A stretch of DNA of 64,000 nucleotides. It comes from Myrica gale (lineage: Eukaryota > Streptophyta > Magnoliopsida > Fagales > Myricaceae). Below, piece by piece: positions 43,302 through 53,328 of this stretch. Position 1 is the first letter of the stretch. Each line of letters opens with the position of its first letter. Location of the stretch: contig OZ005610.1 of assembly GCA_963930655.1 (NCBI GenBank), positions 23,567,001 to 23,631,000 of the forward strand, read 5' to 3'. Below the pieces are notes generated by a model. The model had not been told where the DNA came from. It did not search any database and worked only from the letters and a program-made list of their open reading frames with translations. The translations under genes and the position numbers were made by a program.

Positions 43302-43710
43302 AAAAAAAACTCCTTAGGTAAAACAATTGTTCTTTTTAACTGTTTTTTTTCCTCTTTTTACATTTTCACCCTTCAAACAGCCCCAAAATTTTATTCCTAA
43401 CCTTTCTCTTTAATTAGCGCAGAGAATGAGGGCTGCTCCATTGTTTAGGTTTAGGCTGTTTAGCTATAGATGAAATTTGTACATAAGATTTGTTTTTCTA
43501 ACAGGATGTCCAAATTAGCTTACGCACGCTTCGATTAATCTTGAGGTATGTGCGTTGCTGATGTATCATACAAACTGAGCAATTACTAGGTCAAAAGTTC
43601 TATGAGTGACCTCAAAGGATTGGTAACACCTATAAGGTTTTGAACTTAGGGATTTGGAATGAACATGTCACCGAGACTTTACTTAAAAAAAGATTTGTAT
43701 TAAAAATAGT

Positions 43711-45574
43711 TTCCCTTATCCTTATAATACTTTAGAACATACACTGAAAATAAATTCATTCTAAAAAAAATCATAAAAAGTGGGATGTAGTTAATGACAG
43801 TTTAAAAGATTGATACAGTGGTTATGTTTTTATTAAAAGTGTGTCTGCTACTTTCAGTTTCAGATTTAGAAACAAGTAATTTTCTATAGAAATTGGCCTC
43901 TATATTTCTTGGTCTTATAGGGATAACTACAATTTTTACCTATTGATTATAAGAGGTTCGACACATTGCAGCTTAAATTATCAGTTTTAATGCATTATAC
44001 TTCTTTTAACTATCAATGTTATACACTTTGCATCATCTGTCAAAATTTTCTATCAAACTAAATAAGAATTGACTATTTTTACATCTAAAATGACGACAAC
44101 GCCTTTAATTAGTTTATAAATTTAATTTTAATTTGGCGAAAATTGGCTATGAACATATGCATAGGACGTTCAAGGGCATTATTATCATTTCATTTTAATT
44201 TGACGAAAAAATTTGATCAAAAGTGCAAAGTGTATAAGATTGGCAGTTGAAAGATGCAATAAATCAAAGTGGTTAGTTTATAGTGCAATATGTCAAAACT
44301 CATATAATTAATGGGTAAAACGCGTATTTATCATTTTCTTATATGTTTATTGTTCGTTTAAATAGAAAGTGCCATTAAAAAGCTGGTTGTCCATACGTGA
44401 AAAATACAAGATATTGTGTAGTTTTTTTTTAAGGAAAAATTATAGTTATGAAACATTTTATTTAAATATTATAGCTTTAGGAGTGATCATTTTTCATAAA
44501 ATAAAAAAGAATTACCTAATAAATAAAACAGTTATCCACTTATTTTTTTTAAAATAATTTATTGAACATATGTACTTTTTCATAATGAAAATAAGAGAAT
44601 ATTATTGTTTTGCATAGAAAATATGGGTCTACAAGTCTGAACTATCATTTTTTCACGTTCAACCATCTAACTCTTGTTTATTACAATATGACACCTTAGA
44701 TTGTACTAATGCAGATCTTTCTTCCATTCAACACAATAATCACAAAAGTAGGTGTATATTCAAACTAATTTATAGTTCCATACCATAATTTGTATGCATG
44801 TTGTCTTTCAGTTGGATATTTTCATAAAATATAAAATGTTTTAATATAGATAGTGGTCATTTGTAAATGATAATAAGTTTTGTCCCAAATAAAAATTAAA
44901 TGTACCAAAATGTTTACCTAAAAAATAAAGTTATGGTCAAGAAAATAATAATAATCTTGTCTTAATCAAAGGAGAAACTGGAAAACCAGTGACTGCAGAC
45001 TGCAACAGAACCGAACCTGGCATGTTTATACATATTTCCACGAAATCAACTTGCTCCTTGTCTAGAAAAAAAAACTTGCTCCTCTTGCTTCCCCTCTGCA
45101 TTTGTCGGTTTTTGTTTTTTCATTATTGTTTCATTTTGTCTCACTCTCAAATCTTTATCAATCACTTTGATCCAAATCCATGGTTCAAAGCTCGCGATGG
45201 TATTAAATTTTAGTTTTCGAATCAGCTTCGGAGATGCAGTTGACCGCAACTCCGCTTGTGGGATCGACGATCTCGCACGAATTCTTCGGCAAAAAGTAGT
45301 TTTCCTTCCTCTCTTGTGAAATTCAGTCAATTTTGTACTTGGGTTTCGCTGGCTTTGATCAGGTTGTATAGGTTTAAGACCTGTGATCAGCTTCATGATT
45401 GTTTTTCTTTTTCCTCTGGTACAAGATAGGAAGGGCAAGGAGCATCTCTTAGAAAATTGAAGACTTAAATTATGAGTTTGTTGTCGATCTTTCAAATCAA
45501 TGTGAGATCCTTTCACTCTGGTATCTTAGAAGGATTTGTAATTGTTCAAAAATGCTCCATATTCCGCCTACAAA
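43711..45574. other. Spacer of the inverted repeat
   Basis: About 1.86 kb, AT-rich, with one MITE. Around 45234-45295 an ATG-led frame ends at a possible splice donor (AAAAA|GTAGTT), preceded by leader-like sequence; it could be an orphan first exon. Minus-strand frame 45046-45516 is not recognised and is unlikely to be real. Confidence 0.4.
43920..44332. mobile_element. Foldback MITE family A in the spacer of the inverted repeat
   Basis: GGATAACTACAATTTTTACC...GGGTAAAACGCGTATTTATC with both arms carrying 'cacattgcagc' / 'gtgcaatatgtc' motifs. Confidence 0.65.
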
Positions 45575-46464
45575 GTTTTTTAATATAGATCTTTTTTTCT
45601 TTTTAAGTAAAGTCTCAGTGCCATGTTCATTCCAAAATCTTAAGCTCAAAACCTCATAAGTGTTACCAATCCTTTGAGGTCACTCATAGGACTTTTGACC
45701 TAGTAATTGCTCGGTTTATATGAGACATGAGGAATGCACGTACCTCAAGATTAGTTGAAGTGTGCTTAACCTAACTTGGACATCCTGTTAGAAAAAAAAA
45801 TCTTATGTACAAACTTCATCAATAGCTAAACAGCCTAAACCTAAACAGTGGAGCAGCCCTCATTCTTGGCACTATTTAAAGAGAAGGTTAGGAATAAATT
45901 TTTGGGGCTGTTTGAAGGGTGAAAATGTAAAAAAAATAGTTAAAAAGAACAATTGTTTTACCTAAGGAGTTTTTTTCTGCAGATATTAATGTGGGCTGGG
46001 GGACTCGAACCCTCGGCCGTCATGTACTTGGTGGGTTGGATACGCGGGCCTCATAGTTGAAAGCCGGTACCATTTGACAGACATTAGAGGCAGTACAAGT
46101 AAGATTTATTCTTATTATGAAAGACTTTATACAGCTAACCAAAATAAGAGTGATTAATAATTTTTCAGGTTCATCGCTTAAAAATATAACTTTAAAAAAT
46201 CATATAATCTCTAATAAGGTAGATCGCAATTTAATCTATTTTAGAACCATAAAGTTTGAACTTGTATAGTGTATCTTATGCGAAGTTAATTTCAATGTTC
46301 AGGTGTTGTTTAGCATGTCGAATATTTTTATATTTCAAGTTTTTATGAGAAATATTTTTGGAGTATAGTGAAAAGTTGATAGAAAGTTTGAAGATTATTT
46401 GATAGGAGATTGAATTTTATCAGAATTTGTGAAAATTGTGAATAAAATGAGTTGATATAATTTT

Positions 46465-46745
46465 GGAAAAAAATATATTTTTTGTTCACGAATTATCATA
46501 AATTTTGCACTTTGTATCATAAACTACCACGTGTCTGAGACATTTGACCCACAAACTACTAATCCCTAACATATTGTACTCGTTGTCTATTTTTTCCGTC
46601 AATTTGGATGGAAAGTGAATGTTTTTAAAAATAAAATGACGATTATGCCCTTAAATGTACCTGGAATTTAAATGGATCAAATGTGTTAGTTTAGGGTGTA
46701 AAGTACAAAACCTTAGTAATTTATGGATGAAAGTATATTTTTTCT
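46465..46745. mobile_element. MITE family A copy present in both arms (right-arm copy)
   Basis: Complement of the element at 41981-42262, with the same end sequences (TTCACGAATTATCATAAATTTTGC...GGATGAAAGTATATTTTTTC). Confidence 0.6.
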
Positions 46746-47225
46746 ACAATTTTTATAATTAAATTGTATTGAAATTTGCAAAAAAAGTGTAGATATCATG
46801 AATTAATGTAGTTTTATGAATTAGTTTCATCTACAATTTTCGCTCGAATTGTATGATGCAATTTTGAAAGAGATTGACATTATAGGTGGACTGCTATTTA
46901 ATATTGTTTATGTAAAGTTTCTGTCAATATAGATCCTATAATGAGGTCATGTCTATTTCTCTCTAAATTCAATGCAATTCGAGCAGAAAATCGTAGATAT
47001 TCTAATCCAAGTTTTATATATTTGATAGTAAATTGATTTTTATTGGAATTTGAGATTGACTTGTATGGGAGATGAAAACTTAAATTCTATAAAATGAGTT
47101 GATAGGAGTTTTTATGATTGAATTGTATTGAAAATTGTGAAACAAATATAGTACGAGTCATATAGAATTTTATATATTTAATAGTATATTAATCTTTATT
47201 TATTTTCCATTTATGATGTATAGGA

Positions 47226-47820
47226 GTTTCCATTTTCCACTTATTTTTATTTCTCTCTAACCATTTCATTTACTATTAGATTAAAAAATGAATATAACAC
47301 CTAATAATTATTAATTTTTTAGGGCTTTTAAAACTTTTTCTCTCTCACACGAATCCACACAGGAGGAAAGCCCAGTTCAGACACATCTCACGACCCATGG
47401 ATCTAGACCTCTGATTCTCCTAAACTTCTTCCTTCGGAGAGCTCTTTTTGATGACTGGAGACCTCTGATTCCATCGGTATAGTTTCTTCCTCTGATGCGC
47501 TGCTATCACAGACCAATTTTTTTTTTTCAATTTTCCATATGTTTGGTGGGTTCCTATTCCTAGCTCTGGGTTTTTCTTTTTCGGTTACTTTTGTTGAATT
47601 TGTAGTTTTTGTGTTTTATTTGGGTTTGCTGGGTTGGAATTTTCTGACTAGGAAATTTGGGGTCGGATTTGATTGCTTTGGTTATTAGATTCTTTGATTT
47701 TTTCTCGGTATTTACAAAGCGCGACAGAGTTTTGTTTTGTTGCTTCTTGTTTTGTTTAGTTTGTGTTTTCTCTGTATAGTCAATGATAATTTCCTTTTCG
47801 GGGTTGTCCATGTTGATCCC

Positions 47821-47851
<31 letters not shown>

Positions 47852-47890
47852 AACTTCTTAGGTCTAATCTATCGTGAAACCTCAGTCAAA
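47226..47890 (+). promoter_or_regulatory. Shared promoter/5'-leader module, copy 3 (upstream of the first SPT16 gene)
   Basis: Plus-strand copy of the module. Leader exon end with donor CCATCG|GTATAG (exon end 47476), intron start with the CT-repeat at 47824-47852 and the TCTAATCTATCGTGAAACC block. A downstream acceptor before the ATG at 48909 (candidates TTCCAG at about 48777 or GATCAG at about 48851) would make a 1.3-kb leader intron. Confidence 0.75.
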
Positions 47891-48011
47891 ATTAGGATTA
47901 TTTTTTTCAGGCAAGGATTATGCATACAATTGTAAGATATTATGCGGAAGATAAGAGTTGTGCATTAGTTAGAGACTGGCATTTTCTTGGGCGTGATCCA
48001 ATTCCGCTGAC

Positions 48012-48632
48012 AAAGAGCGAGGAAATGAAAAAAAACAACTAAACCAAGAGCCAAGTGCGAAATAATTTTAGCTAGGACCTTTCATTCAATTTTATATTCT
48101 CTCTCTTTCGTCACAAACTCTTATCACTTGGAATTTCGGTTTGCTTTCCTTTCCACCATTTCTCAGGCCAGGGTACAAGCATAAGAATTGAGTGTAGAGA
48201 AAAAAACAAACAACCAAATTTGGATATAACACTGAATCTCAATTGTCATAAACTGATTTCCTTCTAATGCTCAAACAACAACATGATAGTTGGATAAAAC
48301 ATTGTAAAATTGTATACTTCTGTAAAAAAGGTTAAACAACTTTGTAGGCGGAATATCATGTCGTTGTTTGAGCATTTAGAAGGAAATCAGTTTCTGACAA
48401 TTGAGATTCAGTTATATCCAAATTTGGTTGTTTGTTTTTTTCTCCCGGATACACTCAATTCTTATGCTTGTACCCTGGCCTGAGAAATGGTGGAAAGGAA
48501 AGCAAACCAAAATTCCAAGTGATAAGAGTTTGTGACGATAGAGAGAGAATATAAAACTGAATGAAAGGTCCTAGCTAAAATTATTTCACACTTGGCTCTT
48601 GGTTTAGTTGTTTTTTCATTTCCTCGCTCTTT
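48012..48632. repeat. Near-perfect 280-bp-arm hairpin (palindromic element)
   Basis: Left arm 48012-48291 and right arm 48353-48632 are reverse complements with only about a dozen differences by eye, around a spacer of about 61 bases. Ends AAAGAGCGAGGAAATG / CATTTCCTCGCTCTTT. It has no coding capacity and lies in the presumed SPT16 leader intron. Confidence 0.9.
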
Positions 48633-48908
48633 CTCGGGTAACTATTGAAAAACAGAAAACATGGTGGGACTTGTTCATCCTTCAGGAGTTAGACATCATT
48701 CTTGTGGCGCTTGTCATTTTCTATGTGTTTAATCTGATGCGATATATTACATAAAGCTAGTCAGAGTAAGTTTCCAGGTTGACCTTGCATAATATGGAGA
48801 GAAGGGAGCAAACTGATAATATTTATTATTTCTTATAGCTTATGCTGATCAGAATTCTCTACTGGCTGATTTGTCAAGAGTTCGAGATCTATATTTGAAC
48901 AATCCTCC

Positions 48909-51900
48909 ATGGCCGAACATCGGAACGACAATGTCAAAAATGCAACTGGCAAGGCATCTGGGGCCTCCAATCAATATGCCATCAATCTGGAAAACTTCAG
49001 TAAGCGGTTAAAAATGTTATATTCTCATTGGAATGAACATGATACCGATTTATGGGGTGCTTCAGATGCACTAACCATAGCAACGCCTCCGACTTCTGAG
49101 GATCTACGGTACTTGAAATCCTCAGCCCTCAACATCTGGTTGCTCGGTTATGAGTTCCCAGAAACAATTATGGTCTTCATGAAGAAGCAGATCCATATCT
49201 TGTGTAGCCAGAAAAAGGCGTCTCTACTTGATGTTGTGAAAAAGTCTGCCAAAGAAGCTGTGGATGTTGAAGTCGTGATGCATGTGAAGCCCAAAAATGA
49301 TGATGGAGCTGGACTAATGGATAGTATATTTCACGCCATCAATGCTCAGTCAAAATCCAATCATCGTGGTGGTCCTGTTATTGGGCACATAGCAAGAGAG
49401 ACTCCAGAAGGAAAGCTTTTGGAGATATGGGCTGAAAAGTTGAAGCATGCTAATTATGAGCTCAGCGATGTAACAAATGGGTTTTCAAATTTGTTTGCTG
49501 TCAAAGACAACATTGAGCTCACAAATGTAAAGAAAGCTGCATTCTTGACTTCATCAGTAATGAGGAGTTTTGTAGTCCCAAGGCTTGAAAAGATTATTGA
49601 TGAGGAAAAGAAAGTTTCGCATTCTTCATTAATGGATGACACAGAGAAGGCCATATTGGAACCTGCAAGAATTAAGGTCAAGCTGAAGGCAGAAAATGTT
49701 GATATTTGTTACCCTCCAATTTTTCAGAGTGGAGGAGATTTTGATCTGAAACCAAGTGCTTCTAGCAATGATGAAAACCTTTACTATGATTCTACTAGTG
49801 TGATTATATGTGCAGTTGGATCGCGATATAACAACTACTGCTCAAATATTGCTAGAACGTTTCTGATTGATGCCAATGCCATGCAGAGCAAGGCTTATGA
49901 GGTTCTTCTCAAGGCACAAGAAGCAGCAATCAGCACTTTGAAGTCTGGGAACAAGTTCAGTGCTGCATATCTAGCTGCACTATCAGTAGTTGAGAAGGAT
50001 GCTCCCGAATTGGCTGCAAACTTGACTAAAACTGCTGGAACTGGAATTGGCCTTGAGTTTCGCGAGTCAGGCCTTAGTCTAAATGCAAAGAACGATCGGG
50101 TTGTAAAACCGGGCATGGTTTTCAATGTGTCACTTGGATTTCATAACTTGCAGGCAGAGACCAAGAACCCAAAAACCCATAAATTCTCAGTGTTGCTAGC
50201 TGACACAGTTGTTGTTGGTGAAGAGGTCCCAGAGGTAGTGACTATATCCAGCTCTAAAGCTGTGAAGGATGTAGCTTACTCATTCAATGAGGATGATGAA
50301 GAAGAAGATGAGCGGCCAAAACTCAAGGCTGAGGCTAAAGGTGGTGGGACTTCCCAATCTAAGGCAACACTTAGGTCAGGTAACCAGGAGATGTCTAAGG
50401 AGGAGCTACGAAGACAGCACCAGGCAGAGCTCGCCCTCCAGAAAAATGAAGAAACTGCTAGAAGGCTTGCTGGTGGGGGTTCCTCTGCGACAGGTAATTC
50501 TGGTGCTGGGAAGACAATAGGGGATTTGATTGCATATAAGAACGTTAATGAGGTGCCCCCTCCAAGAGATTTGATGATTCAAATAGATCAGAAGAAGGAA
50601 GCAATTCTATTGCCAATTTATGGCAACATGGTTCCTTTCCATGTAGCCACTGTGAAGAGCGTGAGCAGCCAGCAGGACAGTAACCGAAATTGCTACATCC
50701 GTATAATCTTCAATGTACCTAGCACCCCTTTTAGTCCTCATGATGTTAATTCAGTTAAGTTTCAAGGATCAATTTATCTGAAGGAAGTTTCATTTCGCTC
50801 CAAGGACCCAAGGCATATCAGTGAAGCAGTACAGCTTATCAAAACCCTTCGTCGACAGGTTGCCTCCAGGGAGTTTGAAAGGGCTGAGAGAGCCACTTTA
50901 GTTACTCAAGAAAAGCTACAAATTGCTGGAGCCAAATTCAAGCCTATTAGATTGTCTGATCTATGGATTCGTCCTCCATTTGGTGGTCGAGGAAGAAAGT
51001 TGACTGGTTCACTAGAAGCCCACACAAATGGGTTCCGATATTCCACTTCAAGGCCTGAAGAACGTGCGGATGTTATGTACAGAAACATCAAACATGCATT
51101 TTTCCAACCGGCAGAGAAAGAAATGATCACTGCGCTGCACTTTCATCTGCACAATCACATTATGCTGGGAAACAAGAAGACAAAGGATGTGCAATTCTAT
51201 GTTGAGGTGATGGATGTGGTCCAGACATTAGGTGGTGGAAAGAGATCTGCGTATGACCCAGATGAGATTGAGGAAGAGCAACGTGAAAGGGATAGGAAGA
51301 ACAAAATCAATATGGACTTTCAGAACTTTGTGAACCGAGCACATGATTTGTGGGGTCAGCCCCAATTCAAAGCACTTGACCTTGAGTTTGATCAGCCCTT
51401 GAGAGAGCTTGGTTTCCATGGGGTACCCCATAAGGCCTCGGCGTTCATTGTCCCTACTTCAAGCTGCCTGGTTGAGCTGATAGAGACACCGTTTGTGGTA
51501 ATAACTCTAAATGAGATTGAGATTGTTAACCTAGAAAGAGTTGGTCTTGGGCAGAAGAATTTTGATATGACTATTGTGTTCAAAGATTTCAAGCGTGATG
51601 TCTTTCGTATTGATTCTATTCCGTCAAGTTCACTAGATGGCATCAAGGAGTGGCTAGACACAACTGACCTGAAGTATTATGAAAGCAGACTGAATCTCAA
51701 CTGGCGTCCTATATTAAAAACTATCACTGATGATCCAGAGAAGTTCATAGAGGATGGTGGATGGGAATTTCTAAACATGGATATCAGTGATTCAGATTCT
51801 GAGAACTCAGAGTCAGACCAAGGATATGAGCCTTCTGATGTACAGTCTTACTCAGGATCAGAGGATGAAGACCATGACAGCGAGTCGTTGGTGGAATCTG

Positions 51901-52124
51901 AGGATGATGAGGAAGAAGACTCTGAAGAAGACTCAGAGGAGGATGAAGGAAAGACATGGGAAGAGTTAGAGAGGGAAGCAAGCTATGCAGACAAAGAAAA
52001 AGGTGATGACTCCGATAGTGACGTGGAGAGGACAAGAAGGAAGATGAAGGCTTTTGGAAAGGCTCGGCCACCCAGCAAGAGGCCTCCTGGTGGCAGCCTT
52101 CCCAAGAGGGCAAAATTAAGATGA
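48909..52124 (+). CDS. SPT16: SPT16, large subunit of the FACT histone chaperone (copy A)
   Basis: One uninterrupted coding exon, 1071 residues. SPT16 pairs with SSRP1 in FACT, which loosens and rebuilds nucleosomes during transcription and replication in the nucleus. Order: N-terminal aminopeptidase-like (M24 fold, non-catalytic) domain about 30-460, linker with EEDERPK and ELRRQHQAELA, dimerisation region about 530-690, double PH-like middle domain about 700-950 (SAYDPDEIEEEQRERDRKNK, LGFHGVPHK), then a Ser/Asp/Glu-rich acidic tail from about 955, ending in basic KRAKLR. Length matches plant SPT16. The start ATG is the first Met of the frame and reads MAEHRNDN, matching copy B's MADQRNGN. 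Copy B lies tail-to-tail 1.2 kb away. Leader module copy 3 lies upstream. Confidence 0.97.
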   Translation: MAEHRNDNVKNATGKASGASNQYAINLENFSKRLKMLYSHWNEHDTDLWGASDALTIATPPTSEDLRYLKSSALNIWLLGYEFPETIMVFMKKQIHILCSQKKASLLDVVKKSAKEAVDVEVVMHVKPKNDDGAGLMDSIFHAINAQSKSNHRGGPVIGHIARETPEGKLLEIWAEKLKHANYELSDVTNGFSNLFAVKDNIELTNVKKAAFLTSSVMRSFVVPRLEKIIDEEKKVSHSSLMDDTEKAILEPARIKVKLKAENVDICYPPIFQSGGDFDLKPSASSNDENLYYDSTSVIICAVGSRYNNYCSNIARTFLIDANAMQSKAYEVLLKAQEAAISTLKSGNKFSAAYLAALSVVEKDAPELAANLTKTAGTGIGLEFRESGLSLNAKNDRVVKPGMVFNVSLGFHNLQAETKNPKTHKFSVLLADTVVVGEEVPEVVTISSSKAVKDVAYSFNEDDEEEDERPKLKAEAKGGGTSQSKATLRSGNQEMSKEELRRQHQAELALQKNEETARRLAGGGSSATGNSGAGKTIGDLIAYKNVNEVPPPRDLMIQIDQKKEAILLPIYGNMVPFHVATVKSVSSQQDSNRNCYIRIIFNVPSTPFSPHDVNSVKFQGSIYLKEVSFRSKDPRHISEAVQLIKTLRRQVASREFERAERATLVTQEKLQIAGAKFKPIRLSDLWIRPPFGGRGRKLTGSLEAHTNGFRYSTSRPEERADVMYRNIKHAFFQPAEKEMITALHFHLHNHIMLGNKKTKDVQFYVEVMDVVQTLGGGKRSAYDPDEIEEEQRERDRKNKINMDFQNFVNRAHDLWGQPQFKALDLEFDQPLRELGFHGVPHKASAFIVPTSSCLVELIETPFVVITLNEIEIVNLERVGLGQKNFDMTIVFKDFKRDVFRIDSIPSSSLDGIKEWLDTTDLKYYESRLNLNWRPILKTITDDPEKFIEDGGWEFLNMDISDSDSENSESDQGYEPSDVQSYSGSEDEDHDSESLVESEDDEEEDSEEDSEEDEGKTWEELEREASYADKEKGDDSDSDVERTRRKMKAFGKARPPSKRPPGGSLPKRAKLR

Positions 52125-53328
52125 ATGTAATATCTCTGGTGACAGCCTTTAAAAGTAACCCTGGTAGAAAACAGGAGATAGTTGCTCTCTCTAGTTAAAC
52201 TATAACATGGCATCCGCACCAGGGGCAGATATAGTTGAACAACATTGGGTACAAGACATTTCCGTTTGTAAGCTATTTCGAAAACGTTTAGTCGTGTTTT
52301 TGTCCCTTTTCATTCGACTGTGTTACGAACAAACTTGTTTAAGCACTTCCTGCTTGTGAAACAGAGAGCATTGAATGGCATTGAGGGGTTATAGGTAAAA
52401 GTTACTGGCTGTGTTAATGAAATACACTTATACATTTGATCTGCCTTGAGTTATCCTGGTTTTTTGGCAATGAAGTTTACTTAGAAAAAAAAAACCTTAG
52501 GGTAACACTTGAAAAGGGATGAAAGCCTCCCAGGCATGGAAATTCTGTAAAAGTGAGTACAAAAATCTAGGTTTACTCACACTAGGACACAAGTAATGTG
52601 TTGTAGCTGTAATGGCATCTAAGATACACCATCTCACTAATAGTGCAGTGCAATTATACAATTCTGAAATCATTAGCAGCACTCGCCCCGCCCTATGAAG
52701 CAAGGTCGTAAGAAAGTCCATCCTATCATCACAAAGTAAAAACCAGGAAAGAGTCATAATAACTTAGATTTTTCAACCAAATTCAGAGCTTCATGAGGTA
52801 ATCTTCAGGGAAAAAACAACAGTCTGTCGCGAAAATCTATTCCAGCACATGCAGTCATAACAACATAGGTCAGACTTTTTCAGCATCTAATATAATAAAC
52901 CAGCACATGCTGAGGAAAAATGGGGCAAATAGTGTCTGTCACGAAAATCTATTCCGTCTTTTCTTCAGCAATAAATGCGACAACAGCGTACCAAATTATT
53001 TGCACCCAAGAGAGGTGGTGGACAAGAAAACGTTCAGCAGTATCTGCCTTCCTTGCTTCAGTGATCTAAAGAAAATGGTGCAAAAGCAGAAAACAAACAT
53101 AAAGATGAAGAGAGCTTTACTTCTAGCAAAAAGATGAACCCAATTTACAAGAAAATATCTGGCGTTCTAATAAAGCTATCTAGGGCCCATAACAAAGAAA
53201 GCCTCGAAATAAACTAAAAAACAATAACAATTCAAGCTAAAGTCTGACAACTGCATTCTGGAGCAACGGCGCTGCAGGATGTTAAACTAGGAAACATTAC
53301 GACTAAGATACGAGATTTCCTATCCCAT
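52125..53328. other. Space between the two convergent SPT16 genes
   Basis: Holds both 3' UTRs. A segment 'tctgtc.cgaaaatctattcc' occurs at about 52823 and again at about 52935. No gene seen. Confidence 0.5.

Larger units (their letters stand above)
40757..43710. repeat. Large inverted repeat, left arm
   Basis: Reverse-complement match to 45575-48013. Outer boundary is the shared TTTGTCAGCGGAATTGG at 40757; inner boundary fades after AGACTTTACTTAAAAA at about 43695-43710. This arm is longer because it carries two MITEs (42587-42784 and 42937-43301) that the right arm lacks. It contains leader module copy 2. Confidence 0.9.
45575..48013. repeat. Large inverted repeat, right arm
   Basis: Complement of 40757-43710 without the two MITEs. 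Its outer end (CCGCTGACAAA) directly abuts the hairpin element at 48012. It contains leader module copy 3, pointing toward SPT16. Confidence 0.9.

Noticed and set aside
45046-45516. 156-codon minus-strand frame
   Set aside because: Basic, low-complexity composition, no family, no splice context; lies in the AT-rich spacer.
45985-46085. B-box-like GGGTTCGAGTCCCC on the minus strand in the right arm (mutated in the left arm)
   Set aside because: No convincing A box or acceptor stem; possibly a SINE trace, but too weak to list as an RNA gene or element.
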